Assembly: GCF_016428595.1 (NCBI RefSeq)
Contig: NZ_JAELVQ010000011.1
Location: 62,001 to 126,000, forward strand
Direction of reading: 5' to 3'
Origin: Snuella sedimenti
GTDB taxonomy: Bacteria; Bacteroidota; Bacteroidia; Flavobacteriales; Flavobacteriaceae
Length of the DNA stretch: 64,000 nt
Numbering within the stretch: the stretch's first letter is position 1; each line of letters begins with the position of its first letter. The translations under genes and the position numbers were made by a program. This document shows positions 40,801-46,909 of the stretch, in pieces. Under the pieces are notes generated by a model. The model had not been told where the DNA came from, did not search any database, and saw only the letters and a program-made list of their open reading frames with translations.

Positions 40801-42716
40801 GCGCCACATAGAAAAATATAAGGCAGTACTTTTCCATCATTTGGACAAACAGGTGTTTGGTCGGCAAATGGAATTACCGGGTTAGTAATGGTGTTACCAT
40901 ATGGAATTACCGTAATTTGTTCTACTATTGATATACAAGTAGCCGATGTTGTATTGGTTACATAAAAGGTTCCTGTGCCTGTAGCAGTATAAGTTTGCCC
41001 AGTACCAATTACGGGTGTGCCTGTTGGGCTTGTAGACCAAGAATAGCTGTCGTATCCATCGGCAGCTGTTATAACGACACTATTTCCACATAATACCTCT
41101 GTTCTTTCGAAACTACAATTTGAAATATCTACCAAGAAATTAGTAGACCCCGGAATACCCAAACATTCGGTTGTAGCAAAACTACCTTCATCTTGAATCC
41201 AATTGGTATTAATAACCCCTCTGTAAGTTGCAAAGGCCTGATTTTGGATTTCATTAGAACAGGCTTGACTTAAGTCGTAACAATTGGGGACTACACGAAC
41301 AGCCAAGCGGATGACAAAGGCAGGGTCGTTTACTTCTACAGATGCATCTGGAATACTAAAAATAAGAGTTCGCGTTGCTGGGTCGTAGGATTGTAAGGTT
41401 GCCCCACCAGCATTGGTTAAATCAATGTCAGTATCCGGATCAAAAATAATGTTATCGGGAAGAATGTCTTTAATCGTAAATTCAGTAACGTTATCATTAC
41501 CCGTACTTTGAAACGTTATTTCATAAAAAAGGTTTTGGCCTAAGTTAACATCATCACCATCAATATCATCACCAGAAGTATCTAGTACCACTTTGGTAAG
41601 GTCTATATCGGGTGCAATAATATCTACTGCAAAAGCACTAAGAAAAGCAAATATAGGGTCGGCTTGTCCTCTAGCTACCTGTAATCTAAAATCTGCTGAA
41701 GAATCATTGTTTTTAATAAATTCCGGTTCCGAATTTAATATTTCCAAAAAACCTGTGTCATAACCTAAAGTGTTTGAGCTATTAGGATTTCTAGGATTAG
41801 ATACGCCATTGGTGTTTTCTATAACCGATCCAAAAAACTTATTGGCAGACCTTAGAGGTGTTGTAACTTCTTTACCGTTGATTTCAAGTTTGGTAGCACG
41901 CTTTGTTCTATCACCATCTAATACAGCATAGGCAAATTGTAGGTCTATATTACCCGCTGGGGGTGTTGTAAACCCCGTAACGGGAATTGTTTCTTGGTGA
42001 CCATCAAAAATATGACTGAAACCGTCAAAAGTTGTAAACGATTTAGTATGTAGTTCGGGGTCTTCATAAATTATTATAAGTGTCCAACCGGCAGCTAGAC
42101 CTGTAGAATTATTAAAACCTAAGCTGGATGTTACATTGGCTAGGGTATACGTTCCTTCTATATCCGATAAGCTGGATAGTAAGTCTGTTACCTCGGCATA
42201 GCAAGCATAAGGCGTGTTTCCTGGTTCGCCTGTTTCTGCAATAATCGGATTAACAATTGCATCATAAACAATTTCTCCAGTAATATCGGTATAAGTCGTA
42301 CTTCCAGGGATTTTTAGCTTAACATTGTTTATATCGGTTCGACTCCCACTTTGTAGTATGGCACCCCAGTATAAGCCTGCATAAGCCACCCGGTAACAAT
42401 CGGTGGCGCTTCCATCTTCGTGATCAGGTAATAAGAGATCGGCACTACTGGAACTAAAGGTTGATGTATCGCCATCAATATCAATATATTGCATTGAGAT
42501 GTCTTGGTTGTCTTGAGTAGCATCGTTAAAATCATTGTTGTCTTGGCCTAGAATGCTATTGCCTATCACAAGCATACTTCCTTTTATATCGATATTTTTT
42601 CTTACGGAGAAAGGCTCGTAAGTTTGAGCCATACCATTGATACATAGTAATATAAATAGAACAACAAATGCGGACTTATAAATAGTAGGTTTTTTCATAG
42701 CAGTAATATTTTGCAT
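28866..42716 (-). CDS. sprB: Giant SprB-like gliding adhesin with T9SS type B sorting domain
   Basis: A 4616-residue secreted surface adhesin. A signal peptide (AFVVLFILLCINGMAQ) starts it. Residues about 30-520 form an N-terminal region with a DUF11-like domain (DIDLTKVVLDTSGDD, IKDILPDNIIFDPDTD). Then come roughly 40 SprB-type repeats of about 70-110 residues, each ending near GTYTVTVTDANGC. At about 1198-1400 a jelly-roll-like domain interrupts them. The last 85 residues (FVPQNGGWGPG, FDIFDRYGRKIATLRVGEKW) are the gliding-associated type B sorting domain. In F. johnsoniae SprB is moved along the cell surface during gliding. A second ATG at 42698 is possible; the first has an AGGA six bases before it. 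Operon: sprC-sprD-sprB-sprF. Confidence 0.9.
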   Translation of the reverse strand: MQNITAMKKPTIYKSAFVVLFILLCINGMAQTYEPFSVRKNIDIKGSMLVIGNSILGQDNNDFNDATQDNQDISMQYIDIDGDTSTFSSSSADLLLPDHEDGSATDCYRVAYAGLYWGAILQSGSRTDINNVKLKIPGSTTYTDITGEIVYDAIVNPIIAETGEPGNTPYACYAEVTDLLSSLSDIEGTYTLANVTSSLGFNNSTGLAAGWTLIIIYEDPELHTKSFTTFDGFSHIFDGHQETIPVTGFTTPPAGNIDLQFAYAVLDGDRTKRATKLEINGKEVTTPLRSANKFFGSVIENTNGVSNPRNPNSSNTLGYDTGFLEILNSEPEFIKNNDSSADFRLQVARGQADPIFAFLSAFAVDIIAPDIDLTKVVLDTSGDDIDGDDVNLGQNLFYEITFQSTGNDNVTEFTIKDILPDNIIFDPDTDIDLTNAGGATLQSYDPATRTLIFSIPDASVEVNDPAFVIRLAVRVVPNCYDLSQACSNEIQNQAFATYRGVINTNWIQDEGSFATTECLGIPGSTNFLVDISNCSFERTEVLCGNSVVITAADGYDSYSWSTSPTGTPVIGTGQTYTATGTGTFYVTNTTSATCISIVEQITVIPYGNTITNPVIPFADQTPVCPNDGKVLPYIFLCGANDTRAITTGISDAVSIIWEKLDETSCDPVTVDDCANENDACTWNQVGTGPNYTADQAGEFRIVINYPGGCFSIFYFNVYQNLLNPTVIAKDIICNTLGEITVGGVPSGYEYSLDPSGSYQSSNVFSIDTAGYYTVYIRQVGVDTNPCIFETPNIYVRDRDVSVSSVVTQPNCNGDKGSIQLAVNNGLPQYYYSLSEGGTLVNSVGPITNSDYTFANLNPGTYTYTVSTDDGCLFTSDIEIINPPVLTATVALTRPLTCTDGEITVYPEGGTPPYQYYVNGATISQDSPIITVPTAGDYNITVIDANNCSTATSITVEAISAPDFTISHTDILCYGDNTGQIQFNVTNANGYTIEYSIDNGTTYQSNPTFSNLTAGTYTTNIKYSLNGIECFSASEDIIITQPDTALTASAGVSELAGCGPNGEGKVRITNPQGGTPPYEYSFDNQATWTSTNEAYVAPGTYTLYIRDANGCIYAMPGIIIDPEPVPPTITVSDPDFNCDGTANATVTVTNEGSNSYTYTYLLDGAENPNTADPKTFLDVSEGSHTVTVTYKLETVPTYSNLLNEDFGSGAPTTSPGIASAYCFNDQRVNPPYPCGTRSVEDNQYSVASFFWRSDDPSSNNSGAWYHFQDHTTNGADPDGRFLLVNIGSAAGPYGILYSKPINDVIPNQDIKVDLYLANLMRSVYTVQDDPDFRIQLVDGSGTVIAEQFTGTIPKNEQWNFSQLTLNPGNNTNLTFVIRSGSVEYFGNDALIDDISVYQLPVTCIEQVDFPFVVNSGNAFTADVTGTSNVSCSAGADGTITIAAQNFDPANGFQYSLDGVNWNTQMTSPYTITGLTAGSYTIQVRYEDAVDTCSFTFNHDIVAPTLLEVNASGTPVTCLDGSTVTATATGGTPAYSYELLDNTLNLIANFPSNGILTNVAAGNYTIRATDANGCVATTTLDLIAPTAPTASISNADYCYDTSNGATLEITASGGQAPYEYSINGGAFQSSNSFTNLTPGNYDITVRDAYGCTVTLPTETIAAQVNVDVVLTKALDCTASPNAVITGTISDGYPPYSVTLIQGSGTPNLTGNTFTLTTGTDGTYQFQITDANGCQAVSNVITINPIENPTATTTTVNPGCNGDSNGSVQIIPANGVGPYSYSFEGSPFTSTSLYTGLAAGSYAYQVQDANECIFNGTVTLTEPTTLVATASATTFSCDANNTKQSATVTIAVPSTGTAPYLYSFNGSGFSSNNTLTVNDNGTDQTITYAVQDANGCTDNGSITILQLDPPTDLDFSATDVTCTTTTSTVTVTATDGVSPLEYETIAPSPIIVGKQASNSFSGLSLGTYIFRVTDANGCYYTESYTIDPVTPIAITGLKLSDVLCNGGNTGAIQFTVSGYTGSYTSTLTSGSGTLVQSGNTIDLTNLIAGSYTVEVTDLTTGCTANETITISEPANPVSLTATATNVHCNEDNSQITVTPSGGTPNYTYAAVITGAPAPTTYNSSNVITVDTNSATNLVWDVYVKDANGCTAMTAVTITEDPLPTVTAPTVSNQCTASSGFTFTVTATGLAPLSYSINGGLSYQTSPTFTVNAAGSYTITVRDANGCTTTSATQTDVFPPIATSALLTKDLTCSLPQEASIDISVSGGNPPYTYEVSTDGGSSYSPIAGSTYTTTSAGTYQFRVTDANGCTQETNAITITNPTNPSITSVIETQSIACNSEETAAIQITIDNASGTPPFIINVNNDTTGTDYGTQTSGLAAGDYTITVTDARGCTDTDTITISEPTPLVPTYHAEPITCQAGGVSKGSVIVDGVTGGTAPYNYYVTGVNGYSNSELNATGSTSVNFDVVDFGLYQINIVDANGCSVLIQDILVASPPDDLDILINTTADCISGGTAEVSIGTTLSGSGPYHFAIYSGPGMTYTAPTTAPWQDEDAPGSEKTTFTNLIPGVTYTFIVFDELTGCYYYEIANAPVPTNSTLTTSALVSNNITCTGSANGNVSFDITSIYGSSTDVTFEIFNSQSLASTGITGSGTVPANGTLSVSNLGPLPFGNYFVLVTEDVGATNAGCSIATTTFNITESTIDLSLTASVSKNENCNELGIISATASNGTAPYTYQLLLESDPAPTASSGGWASANTFTASANAYTVYVKDAYNCIREYDITLAADPTPTIDPVPQQCFDGTPFNITLVEGTGSAIGPLTYSIGGAYQTSSTFTISMTGTYTVSVKDGNGCIASTTYVVEPPLLLDANMTQDLTCTLDASITITASGGTGTYSTYEVSYNGGGYVVIAGSPYTTTIDGTYQFRVTDSQGCQAISNVITVTPNTTPTLTEIHTDVSCNGGSDGSIVITAANGIAPYQYSIDNGATFQASNVFSGLSGGIYNVVVRDSKNCDSAATPVTINDPTAVAGTGSLTQGLTCGAGNATQPAIVTITGSGGTAPYTYSFDGGVNYTSTNTYATYAAGTVTAYIKDANSCIIATPIDVNIPALDVPTDLDFSSTVVTCIALTSDVTLTPTGGVAPLSYEIISPASATGNTTGASSGIFTSLAPDTYVFTVTDANGCYYTESFTVDPVTNITVSGLLVNDVSCNGGSDGAVDFTVSNFSGTYSYTINGGVAIVGQTATTINLTGLPIGDQTIVVTDDTTGCTDTVTITVSEPATLTLIEADNINATCNFGAQVTVTASNGTPPYQYAFVIDGFAPTVSDYTNNNTAVLDPATNTDWDVWVQDANGCTAQIDVVISTDSLPTVTVPTFADNQCNLNGDPYTFTVTGTTGIPPFEYSIGNGFQSSPTFTVSTPGTYAVTVRDGNGCTAVSGTSITIYPSLDLTPSITTLPSCTDDDGVITVTGSGGSGNYTYSISPSVGSISGNVISGVPSGTYTVTITDTVTNCTKDATITLDAATPVTFTPVPTDVSCNGGSDGSITVNLPANNDNPIYTYEITAPIVVAPQTSNVFTGLAPGTYTIQVTSGRNCIATQDVIVGEPNNIVVPAPTVVEYACTAGTNTTNFASITVNSITGGSGTYIIYEFVKGVTVVQSGSSNVYIESDLSGGNYTINVYDDNGCSGSTTATIEPFIALEDLTVNIDNAITCTNDEDITVSVTSTGGTPTNLEYTLEDANGVLPNQTNTTGIFTGLPIGNYIITVENLDTQCSLQTVHYVNDPNTFDLTIDSVVDVTCFNDTDGSVNVTLIDRVPTPTDESGPFTYNVVDALGATVASGTTANAGPITISGLASGTYTVTATLTNTPFCTINKNFTITAPTAALSITETHTEITCVSGNNDGTISASATGGWSGGYEYQLELTSGTIITAFSATYHFTGLTAGDYIVSVRDSKGCIASTNVSLVNPTPIDATIAATPTLLSCFGDTNATITVSNVTGGQGSNYTYTLNRTAPTPSSSGPQTSPIFTGLGFGSYNVTVTDGYDCEFTTADIVISEPSQLVADLVKASSQTCLTQATLTLSAVGGIGPYEYSDDITLNTVLGSFSTDVTFSVPVGTYVYYVRDTNGCIATVSNEITIEPLEPLIVNLDTTNATINCAGESTGVIVAEAQGGLGNYIYTLQDGSGNDITPVTQDTPGVFTGLPIGTYQVFVESGDCDVTSATVTITEPSEPLTAQFITTDVTCNGSNDGIIEVIASGGTGIIKYAISPQMDQFFDEPIFDDLFPGTYQVIVQDELGCYILEDITIVEPTPVILNIVPNSIIPEICDGDMNGAFSIEISGGTAPYSVALDDINGTYTTGVLENTPFTFSSLSGGDHIVYVMDSEGCESEWNITFPESVKIEPVAIVEYGCTNNMSTNTVTVEVDESITDPSELDYSLNGGPYQSSNVFINVPAGLDHFIDVRHINGCIQRTENFDIEQYEPLELVLENGGLNEIVAVATGGTGNYEFTLNGESYGSENTFIIYASGDYTVTVTDSNGCVATATKYFEYIDVCIPNYFVPQNGGWGPGCTSQYKDMTFDIFDRYGRKIATLRVGEKWDGNYRGAPLPSGDYWYVVKLNDPKDDREFVGHFTLYR
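38515..39125 (-). other. Jelly-roll-like domain interrupting the SprB repeats
   Basis: Within the giant adhesin, residues about 1198-1400 lose the SprB repeat pattern. They read as a 200-residue beta-sandwich with LNEDFGSGAPTT at the start, ASFFWRSDDPSSNNSGAWYH and IKVDLYLANLMRS in the middle, and LIDDISVYQLP at the end. This pattern (an opening DFG, a closing IDDI.V strand) is common in carbohydrate-binding MAM-type or CBM-like domains. The boundaries are approximate. Confidence 0.55.
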
Positions 42717-42760
42717 TGTCTTTCCTGTTGGTACATTTGGGGAAAATTACTTTTACATGT

Positions 42761-45274
42761 TTAATTTTCTATTTTAACCATTGACATCTTACCATTATAC
42801 GGTTTACTTCCTTTTAACTGTAAAGCTTGATTAGCAGCTTCCAAACTACTGAATTTTTCGTGGTAAATATAGTATTTACTTGTTTTTACATCAAAGAAGA
42901 AGTTTATATCACTTTGACCAGCTGCAACAGATTTGGTTAAGAAGTCATCTCTTTTAACCACATCGCTGTGTACAGCAATTACAAGGTAATAACCACTTTC
43001 TGTATTTTTAACGTTAGTTAAAATCTTTATATTGGTTCCCAGATCTTCTCCAAAATCAAAGTCTTCAACTGTTAGGGGTACAGTACTTAAAGGCGTATTT
43101 TGTTTTATTTGATTTAATGCCGCCATGTCTTTCATGTATTTTACTTCTTGATTGTCGTAAGAAGCACGTTTTATACGTCTTTTTCTCTCTATTTCTGTGG
43201 CTACTTTAATAGATTCCAATTCAGTTATTAAACTTTCTTTGGCTTGTTTAATTCTAGACTGTTCTTTCTTTAAATCTTGTATAGCGTTTGAGTAAAATAT
43301 ATTAGTGGCATCGTTTTTACTACGTACCTTTTTTAGCCTTTCACTATAAAGATTTTCTAGTGTCGTAATTTTTTCTTCTTGTGATTTTATAACTACATCA
43401 ATCTCTGATGTTAAAGCTTCTAAAGCTCTGTTTTCGGCTGTTACACTTTTAAATGGTTTAGGGGCTACATAAACGCCTTGTTCACTTAAATCATTTTCTT
43501 CTTTTAGGTCTTTTAGGTCTTGTTCCTTACTGGCAATGGTTTCTCCTAATTTAGCCATTAATTCTTGTTGTATTAATTTGGAATCCCTAGCCAACTGGGT
43601 TATTTTGCTCATAGCATCGGTGTTAGCATCAGTTGACACTGGAATCACAAATTCATCATCTACTTTATTTTCAGAGGCGACCTTTTCTTCTTCTTCTTCT
43701 TCTTCTGCAGCTTTAGTCTTAGCTAGCGCTTCTTCTTTAGCTTTGTTTTCGGCAGCTATTCTGGCATTTTCTAAAGCTTTAGCCTTGGCAAGTTCTTCGC
43801 GTTTAATTCTAGCTGCTTCCTCTTGTTTAGCTTTTGTTTCAGCAGCAATTCTAGCTTCTTCTAGGGCTTTAGCTTTGGCAAGTTCATCTCGTTTTATTAT
43901 AGCCGCTTTTTCTTTGGCTTTATTCTCGGCAGCTATTTTGGCATCCTCTATGGCTTTGGCCTTGGCAAGTTCTTCGCGTTTAATTCTAGCCGCTTCCTCT
44001 TGTTTAGCTTTTATTTCAGCAGCTATTTTAGCTTTTTCTAGGGCTTTAGCTTTGGTCGCATCTTCTTGTTTGACTTTCGTTTCAGCAACCAATTTTGCTT
44101 CCTGTTCTTTTTCTATTGTGTTGGATTTGGCAGCAATTCTGGCTTCCGCTTCTGCTTTTTGCTTAGTTCTAGTTGCTGCTTTGGCCGCCGCTTTTTCTTT
44201 TAATTGTTTTACGGCTTCTGCTTTTTCTTTTTTCCTTGCCTCTACAAGTGATTGTCTATCTGTTTTAGTATTTGTGGTCTTTTTTGGTTTAGCAATAACT
44301 CGTCTTGACTTTCTTGATGGTGTAAAAAGGGCTTGTTCGTCATCGTCGCCATTATAGTTATACCTAGTCTTGTTTTTAAATTTATAAGCTAATGTGATCT
44401 CGTGGGAGTTACCAAAGGTTGACAGATCACCTACAGCCTGCTCATAATTATACTCTAGGGCTATTTGAGAGCTAATGTTGATGCCTATACCGGCAGATAG
44501 CCCATAAAGGCTATTGTAACCAGCTTGCCCCCAAAGCCCTTTGGGTATGGAAAGCATTGCGACACCAGAAAGAACGGTTTTGTTGGTCTTAAATTCGGAT
44601 CTTGCTAAAAACGAAAACTTGCTTTCATCAAAAAATCCACGGGCATTCATATAACCAGTATACATTATATGCCCTTGAATACTTTGTTCTGGATTGTCCT
44701 CTATTAGTTTTGAGGTTTTAAAATTATAAGAAACAAGGTTGTTTACCGATACACCAAAATCGAAAAAGGCGGTACCGTAATTTATCCCAGGGTTTATGGT
44801 TACTAGTGTATTGGAAGGTATATTATCCAATGAAGAATCTGGAAAGTTTGTTATGATTTTCCCTCTATTAATGCCACTTTGATAGAAACCTAAGTTCACT
44901 CCAAAAGTTAAATTGCTATCCCTGTTAAGGCTAGCATTATAGGCAAAGTTTAAAATACCTCCGTAGGTGTTCAGTACACCATGGTTTTGTTGAAATAGTC
45001 CAATACCAGCCCCTATACGTTCTTTAAACCTACCGGCATAACTGAACAAATAAGTTTGAGGAGCATCATCAAATTGAGCCCACTGTTTTTTATTATAGAA
45101 ACTTAAATATTTGTTTTGTTCTCTAACAAAACTAAAGCTTGGATTTATAATATATCTATTAAATTTCAATGCGTTTCTTACAGGTAAAGAAAGCGCTACC
45201 ACACCATCTTCTTGCGCATAGAAGTGTTGTGTTAAACACAATAATATAATGATATGTAATAGATATATTTTCAT
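42761..45274 (-). CDS. sprD: SprD-like protein: PorP/SprF barrel, coiled coil and SPOR-like C-terminus
   Basis: A signal peptide (LHIIILLCLTQHFYAQ) precedes a PorP/SprF-type outer-membrane barrel (residues about 22-305; NPSFSFVREQNKYLSFYNKK, EYNYEQAVGDLSTFGNSHEI). A basic linker follows, then an Ala/Lys/Glu-rich coiled coil (about 345-545) made of repeated 29-30-residue units, further helices (about 555-720), and a C-terminal domain (about 755-837) that looks like SPOR (GYYLVIAVHSDVV; KYYIYHEKFSSLEAANQALQ). SPOR domains bind denuded peptidoglycan, so the protein could tie the secretion barrel to the wall; that is inference. The start follows the sprC stop after one base. The place matches sprD of F. 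johnsoniae. Confidence 0.75.
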   Translation of the reverse strand: MKIYLLHIIILLCLTQHFYAQEDGVVALSLPVRNALKFNRYIINPSFSFVREQNKYLSFYNKKQWAQFDDAPQTYLFSYAGRFKERIGAGIGLFQQNHGVLNTYGGILNFAYNASLNRDSNLTFGVNLGFYQSGINRGKIITNFPDSSLDNIPSNTLVTINPGINYGTAFFDFGVSVNNLVSYNFKTSKLIEDNPEQSIQGHIMYTGYMNARGFFDESKFSFLARSEFKTNKTVLSGVAMLSIPKGLWGQAGYNSLYGLSAGIGINISSQIALEYNYEQAVGDLSTFGNSHEITLAYKFKNKTRYNYNGDDDEQALFTPSRKSRRVIAKPKKTTNTKTDRQSLVEARKKEKAEAVKQLKEKAAAKAATRTKQKAEAEARIAAKSNTIEKEQEAKLVAETKVKQEDATKAKALEKAKIAAEIKAKQEEAARIKREELAKAKAIEDAKIAAENKAKEKAAIIKRDELAKAKALEEARIAAETKAKQEEAARIKREELAKAKALENARIAAENKAKEEALAKTKAAEEEEEEEKVASENKVDDEFVIPVSTDANTDAMSKITQLARDSKLIQQELMAKLGETIASKEQDLKDLKEENDLSEQGVYVAPKPFKSVTAENRALEALTSEIDVVIKSQEEKITTLENLYSERLKKVRSKNDATNIFYSNAIQDLKKEQSRIKQAKESLITELESIKVATEIERKRRIKRASYDNQEVKYMKDMAALNQIKQNTPLSTVPLTVEDFDFGEDLGTNIKILTNVKNTESGYYLVIAVHSDVVKRDDFLTKSVAAGQSDINFFFDVKTSKYYIYHEKFSSLEAANQALQLKGSKPYNGKMSMVKIEN
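43730..44055 (-). repeat. Tandem 29-30-codon repeats in sprD
   Basis: Four units begin KAKALEKAKIAAEIKA, KAKAIEDAKIAAENKA, KAKALEEARIAAETKA and KAKALENARIAAENKA; units one and three are nearly identical, and the last is partial. At DNA level the units alternate in similarity, as expected from repeated in-frame duplications of a coiled-coil segment. The copy number is likely to vary between strains. Confidence 0.8.
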
Positions 45275-45275
45275 T

Positions 45276-46721
45276 CTATTTTATGACCGTTATCGATCCT
45301 TTCCTTACTTTTTTGTTTTGTGTTGTGATAACATAGTAGAAAACAGGATTGATATCTGTAAAAATTAATTCATTTGTGGGCCAGTTATTTTGATAATCGT
45401 TTGTTTGTAGTACAATCTCTCCTACTGAACTTAGAATCAAAACTTCTGTATTTGTACCATTTACATAGGCTTTAGGAATAACCCAAGTATCGTTTTCACC
45501 ATCGCCATTAGGACTTATAACATTGGGTATTTTAGCAACGTCCGGATAAGGTTCACTAACAGAGAAAGTCATCTCATGTGAGGCAACACATCCCTCGGTT
45601 TGGGTAATAACAACTTTATAATTGCCTATTTGTGAAGCTTCATAACTAGCACTTGTAGCTGTTGGGATTAAGGTGTTATTATGGTACCACTCAAATTGTG
45701 GGTTCATGGCATTGGTCGATACTGTTGCGACCACTGTTTCTCCTTCTTGAATGGTATTATTGTCTTGAACATCTATGCTGCTATTAAAGCCTGTCGTTTC
45801 AAGGTCAATAGAAGCATTCGTTACACAGTCCCCTAGGTCTATAATAACCGAATAGTTTCCAGACTCACTGGTAATATAATGTTGATTTGTGGCACCTTCT
45901 ATTTCATCACCATCTTTATACCATTGGTAACTATTACCATTAATGGTGCTTAAGGTTGTTGCGCCCTCACTGGAGCAATAAGGATTGCCTAAACTGGAAT
46001 TGATTGCTGTAGTACTCGATGTGGTTGCTTCACTTACGGTAACTCGGTTAGAATACGAATTTGAAGTACAGCTACCATAATTCGTTTCAACAAAATAGGT
46101 TCCGGCTTCAGTTACTTCCAAACTGGACCCTGAAGCAACAAAAACAGATGTAGAAGTATTGGTTTCGTCTTGTTTATACCAGTTAAAAGTAAGGGATGGG
46201 TATTGTAAAGGTGAATCGTTATCTCCAGAACCAGGGTTGTCTATAGTTAATAAGTAGCTCTCACCAGCACAGTATACCGCATTTTCGATCAGATTATTAA
46301 TGGAAAAAGGTGTATCCTGTATTTTATAGTAAGCCGCAAACGCATTCGATGAGGTACTTGTAGCAACAGGAGAGGTGCTTTTAATTCTAATTTTATAGGC
46401 TTCTCCCGCAGTAGTATCGGGTATTGAAAATTCCAGAGTAGCTGGAGAGCTAGTAACAGCGCCTTGTGTAGATGTGTAAACGACTGTTGGAGTGCTAAAA
46501 TCTCCTGTTTCATCCGATAATTCAATAGTAAATTGGTTTGTTGCTGTTAATTCGGTTTCTGGAGAAAAGCTAAACGTAACATAATAAGTATTAAATGTGG
46601 CCCCGGCACAAGCTTGACTAAACCCGAGGTTAGGTTTACTAATAACAAGTTGAGCTCTTATTGTTCCAGTAAAACAAAGAAAGAGTATAGCAGCAATTTT
46701 GATAGTAGTAAATTTTCTCAT
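45276..46721 (-). CDS. sprC: SprC-like secreted protein with Ig-like domains and T9SS type B sorting domain
   Basis: A signal peptide (FTTIKIAAILFLCFTGTIRA) is followed by a beta-rich N-terminal part (about 25-230) and two Ig/PKD-like domains (NPYCSSEGATTLSTINGN near 240; MNPQFEWYHNNTLIPTATSA near 340). The C-terminal 85 residues form a type B sorting domain: IPNVISPNGDGENDTWVIPK, then VFYYVITTQNKKVRKGSITV. So it is exported by T9SS and attached to the surface. The length of 481 is close to SprC of F. johnsoniae. It is the first gene of the leftward spr unit and ends one base before sprD. No exact -7 box was found before it. Confidence 0.75.
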   Translation of the reverse strand: MRKFTTIKIAAILFLCFTGTIRAQLVISKPNLGFSQACAGATFNTYYVTFSFSPETELTATNQFTIELSDETGDFSTPTVVYTSTQGAVTSSPATLEFSIPDTTAGEAYKIRIKSTSPVATSTSSNAFAAYYKIQDTPFSINNLIENAVYCAGESYLLTIDNPGSGDNDSPLQYPSLTFNWYKQDETNTSTSVFVASGSSLEVTEAGTYFVETNYGSCTSNSYSNRVTVSEATTSSTTAINSSLGNPYCSSEGATTLSTINGNSYQWYKDGDEIEGATNQHYITSESGNYSVIIDLGDCVTNASIDLETTGFNSSIDVQDNNTIQEGETVVATVSTNAMNPQFEWYHNNTLIPTATSASYEASQIGNYKVVITQTEGCVASHEMTFSVSEPYPDVAKIPNVISPNGDGENDTWVIPKAYVNGTNTEVLILSSVGEIVLQTNDYQNNWPTNELIFTDINPVFYYVITTQNKKVRKGSITVIK

Positions 46722-46909
46722 ACGATATTATTTTCTTAAATTAATTTCTAGAAACAATTATCGGAACTAACAAGGCTTTATGCTAGAATTAAAATTACTT
46801 ATACAATTATTGCTGGCTTATCAAAAAAAAGAATTTTAAAAGTAAACTTGAAAGTATAAAGAAATTCCCAGACTCGTTTTAATTAAATACTTACCTAATA
46901 GTTTTGTTA

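Noticed and set aside
28866-42716. Many open frames on the + strand opposite the giant adhesin gene
   Set aside because: They are short shadows of a repetitive gene, without domains or promoters; the sense frame is uninterrupted over 13.8 kb.
43730-44055. Regular repeats considered as a CRISPR array
   Set aside because: The units are in-frame codon repeats within a coiled coil, with no unique spacers and no cas genes nearby.
43536-44357. Long open frame of 273 codons on the + strand, rich in Ala, Ser and Leu
   Set aside because: It is the mirror image of the repetitive Ala/Lys/Glu coiled coil of sprD; the composition follows from the sense repeats, and it has no promoter or protein-like pattern of its own.
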